From Pseudomonas sp. PSB18 (GTDB lineage: Bacteria > Pseudomonadota > Gammaproteobacteria > Pseudomonadales > Pseudomonadaceae): a stretch of DNA of 64,000 nt. The stretch is from positions 62,001 to 126,000 of the forward strand of contig NZ_NOIN01000007.1 of assembly GCF_014596565.1 (NCBI RefSeq). Reading direction: 5' to 3'. The notes beneath the pieces were generated by a model that saw only the letters and a list, made by a program, of their open reading frames with translations, searched no databases and had not been told where the DNA came from. Of the stretch, positions 63,191-64,000 are shown piece after piece (the stretch's first letter is position 1; each line of letters starts with the position of its first letter). A program made the translations under genes and the position numbers.

Positions 63191-63999
63191 GCGGTTTTTT
63201 CGGCGCGTCGACGCAGCAGCAGGGTCAATCCCAGCCCCGTGATCGACAGCAGTGCGGCGCAGAAAAAGATCGACGAGTAGCCCAGGTTCAACGCCACCGC
63301 ACCCATCAATGGCCCGGCAATCGCCAAGGCCAGGTCGAAGAATACGGCATAGGCACTCAACCCCGCGCCACGGCTGGTGTTTGGCACTTGCTTGATGGCT
63401 TCCACCCCAAGCGCCGGATACACCAGCGACAGCCCGAAACCGGCCAACCCCGCACCGACCAAGGCGAACGCGGGGGAAGGCGCCAGCCAGAGCAGCACCA
63501 GCCCCAGGGTTTCGATGCTCATGCAGGCGATGGCCGAGTTGAAGCCACCGAAACGGGCAATGCTGGAAATAAACAGCAATCGCGAAAGAATGAAGCAAAT
63601 GCCGAATACCGTCAGGCACCACGCTGCGCCGATCCAGCCACGGCTCACATAAAACAGCGTAATGAATGTGGTGAGCGTGCCGTAGCCGATCGAGGCGAGG
63701 CTCAGGCTGGCGCCGTATGGCGCAATGCGTCCGAATACGGCCCGGAAGGGCAGGCGTTCACCACGGACCACCGGTACCGAAGGCTTGTTGCGGATCAGCA
63801 ACAGCGCCACGCCGGCCAACAGTGACAGCGCTATCCCCAGGCTGCTGAAGCCCAGGTTGCCCACCATCACCACCCCCAAAGGGGCGCCGATAGCAATGGC
63901 GCCGTAGGAGGCAATGCCATTCCAGGAGATCGAACGGGCGGTGTGCTCCACGCCGACCTGGCCCATGCACCAACTGATGGTGCCAACCCCGATCAAGCC
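63184..63999 (-). CDS. MFS transporter (YhhS/YfcJ-like; N-terminal part cut by window edge)
   Basis: The C-terminal 271 codons of a 12-TM MFS transporter. GVGTISWCMGQVGVEHTARS, ISWNGIASYGAIAIGAPLGV and FVSRGW-like YVSRGWIGAAWCLTVFG fit the YhhS/YfcJ (arabinose/drug efflux) group. The start lies beyond the right edge; no in-window ATG has an RBS. Its stop overlaps the convergent hydrolase stop by a few bases. Confidence 0.85.
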   Translation of the reverse strand, partial: GLIGVGTISWCMGQVGVEHTARSISWNGIASYGAIAIGAPLGVVMVGNLGFSSLGIALSLLAGVALLLIRNKPSVPVVRGERLPFRAVFGRIAPYGASLSLASIGYGTLTTFITLFYVSRGWIGAAWCLTVFGICFILSRLLFISSIARFGGFNSAIACMSIETLGLVLLWLAPSPAFALVGAGLAGFGLSLVYPALGVEAIKQVPNTSRGAGLSAYAVFFDLALAIAGPLMGAVALNLGYSSIFFCAALLSITGLGLTLLLRRRAEKTAY

Positions 64000-64000
64000 T

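Overview
The window is chromosomal DNA of a Pseudomonas, most likely a member of the P. fluorescens complex. The evidence is the glgA-treZ-malQ-treY-glgX gene order, a complete fapABCDEF functional-amyloid operon, the gnd-zwf pair, and many copies of one dispersed REP palindrome of Pseudomonas type. GC content and codon use look even. I see no rRNA, tRNA, integrase, transposase, phage block or CRISPR array.

Layout. 1-1200: the start of an endonuclease/exonuclease/phosphatase-family gene (cut by the left edge) and a PIG-L deacetylase. 1440-12360: a six-gene minus-strand operon for alpha-glucan and trehalose metabolism (glgA, treZ, malQ, treY, a DUF2934 gene, glgX). 13030-17920: a 2-hydroxyacid dehydrogenase, an exported alpha/beta hydrolase, a DUF411 protein and a chemoreceptor. 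18040-25110: a minus-strand cluster of an MFS exporter, a LuxE-like acyl-protein synthetase, a LuxC-like acyl reductase fused to a PaaK-like adenylating enzyme, a second PaaK-like enzyme and a GNAT protein, with no luciferase genes. This is the best candidate for an undescribed system. 25360-31260: a decayed small lipoprotein gene, a 62-residue membrane protein, a small Fur-like winged-helix protein and a 1604-residue toxin-like protein carrying an HELSH metalloprotease motif.

31500-41230 is mostly housekeeping and accessory metabolism: a DpkA-type reductase, DUF883, a LysR regulator divergent from a nitrilase, a LEA-2 lipoprotein, a WYL regulator, an NTF2-like protein, ZapE, a GNAT protein, a CptA-type phosphoethanolamine transferase, and a 57-residue coiled-coil gene. 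41519-44834 is a translationally coupled gnd-zwf-HAD operon of the pentose-phosphate pathway. 44958-48316 holds nhaB, a delta-60 repeat protein and a small conserved protein.

48657-55148 is the amyloid region. A sigma-54 activator gene points toward a convergent fapABCDEF operon. A good sigma-54 promoter (GG-N10-GC) lies just upstream of fapA, so the activator is a natural candidate regulator of the operon. 55417-64000 holds a pnuC/kinase nicotinamide-riboside salvage pair, a second chemoreceptor, uppP, DUF1294 and YjbR-type genes, a LysR regulator divergent from an azoreductase, a second exported hydrolase and an MFS gene cut by the right edge.

Nine intergenic regions contain paired or triple inverted copies of the REP palindrome (REPIN-like). 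A second palindrome family (GTGGCGAGGGGAT) occurs twice.
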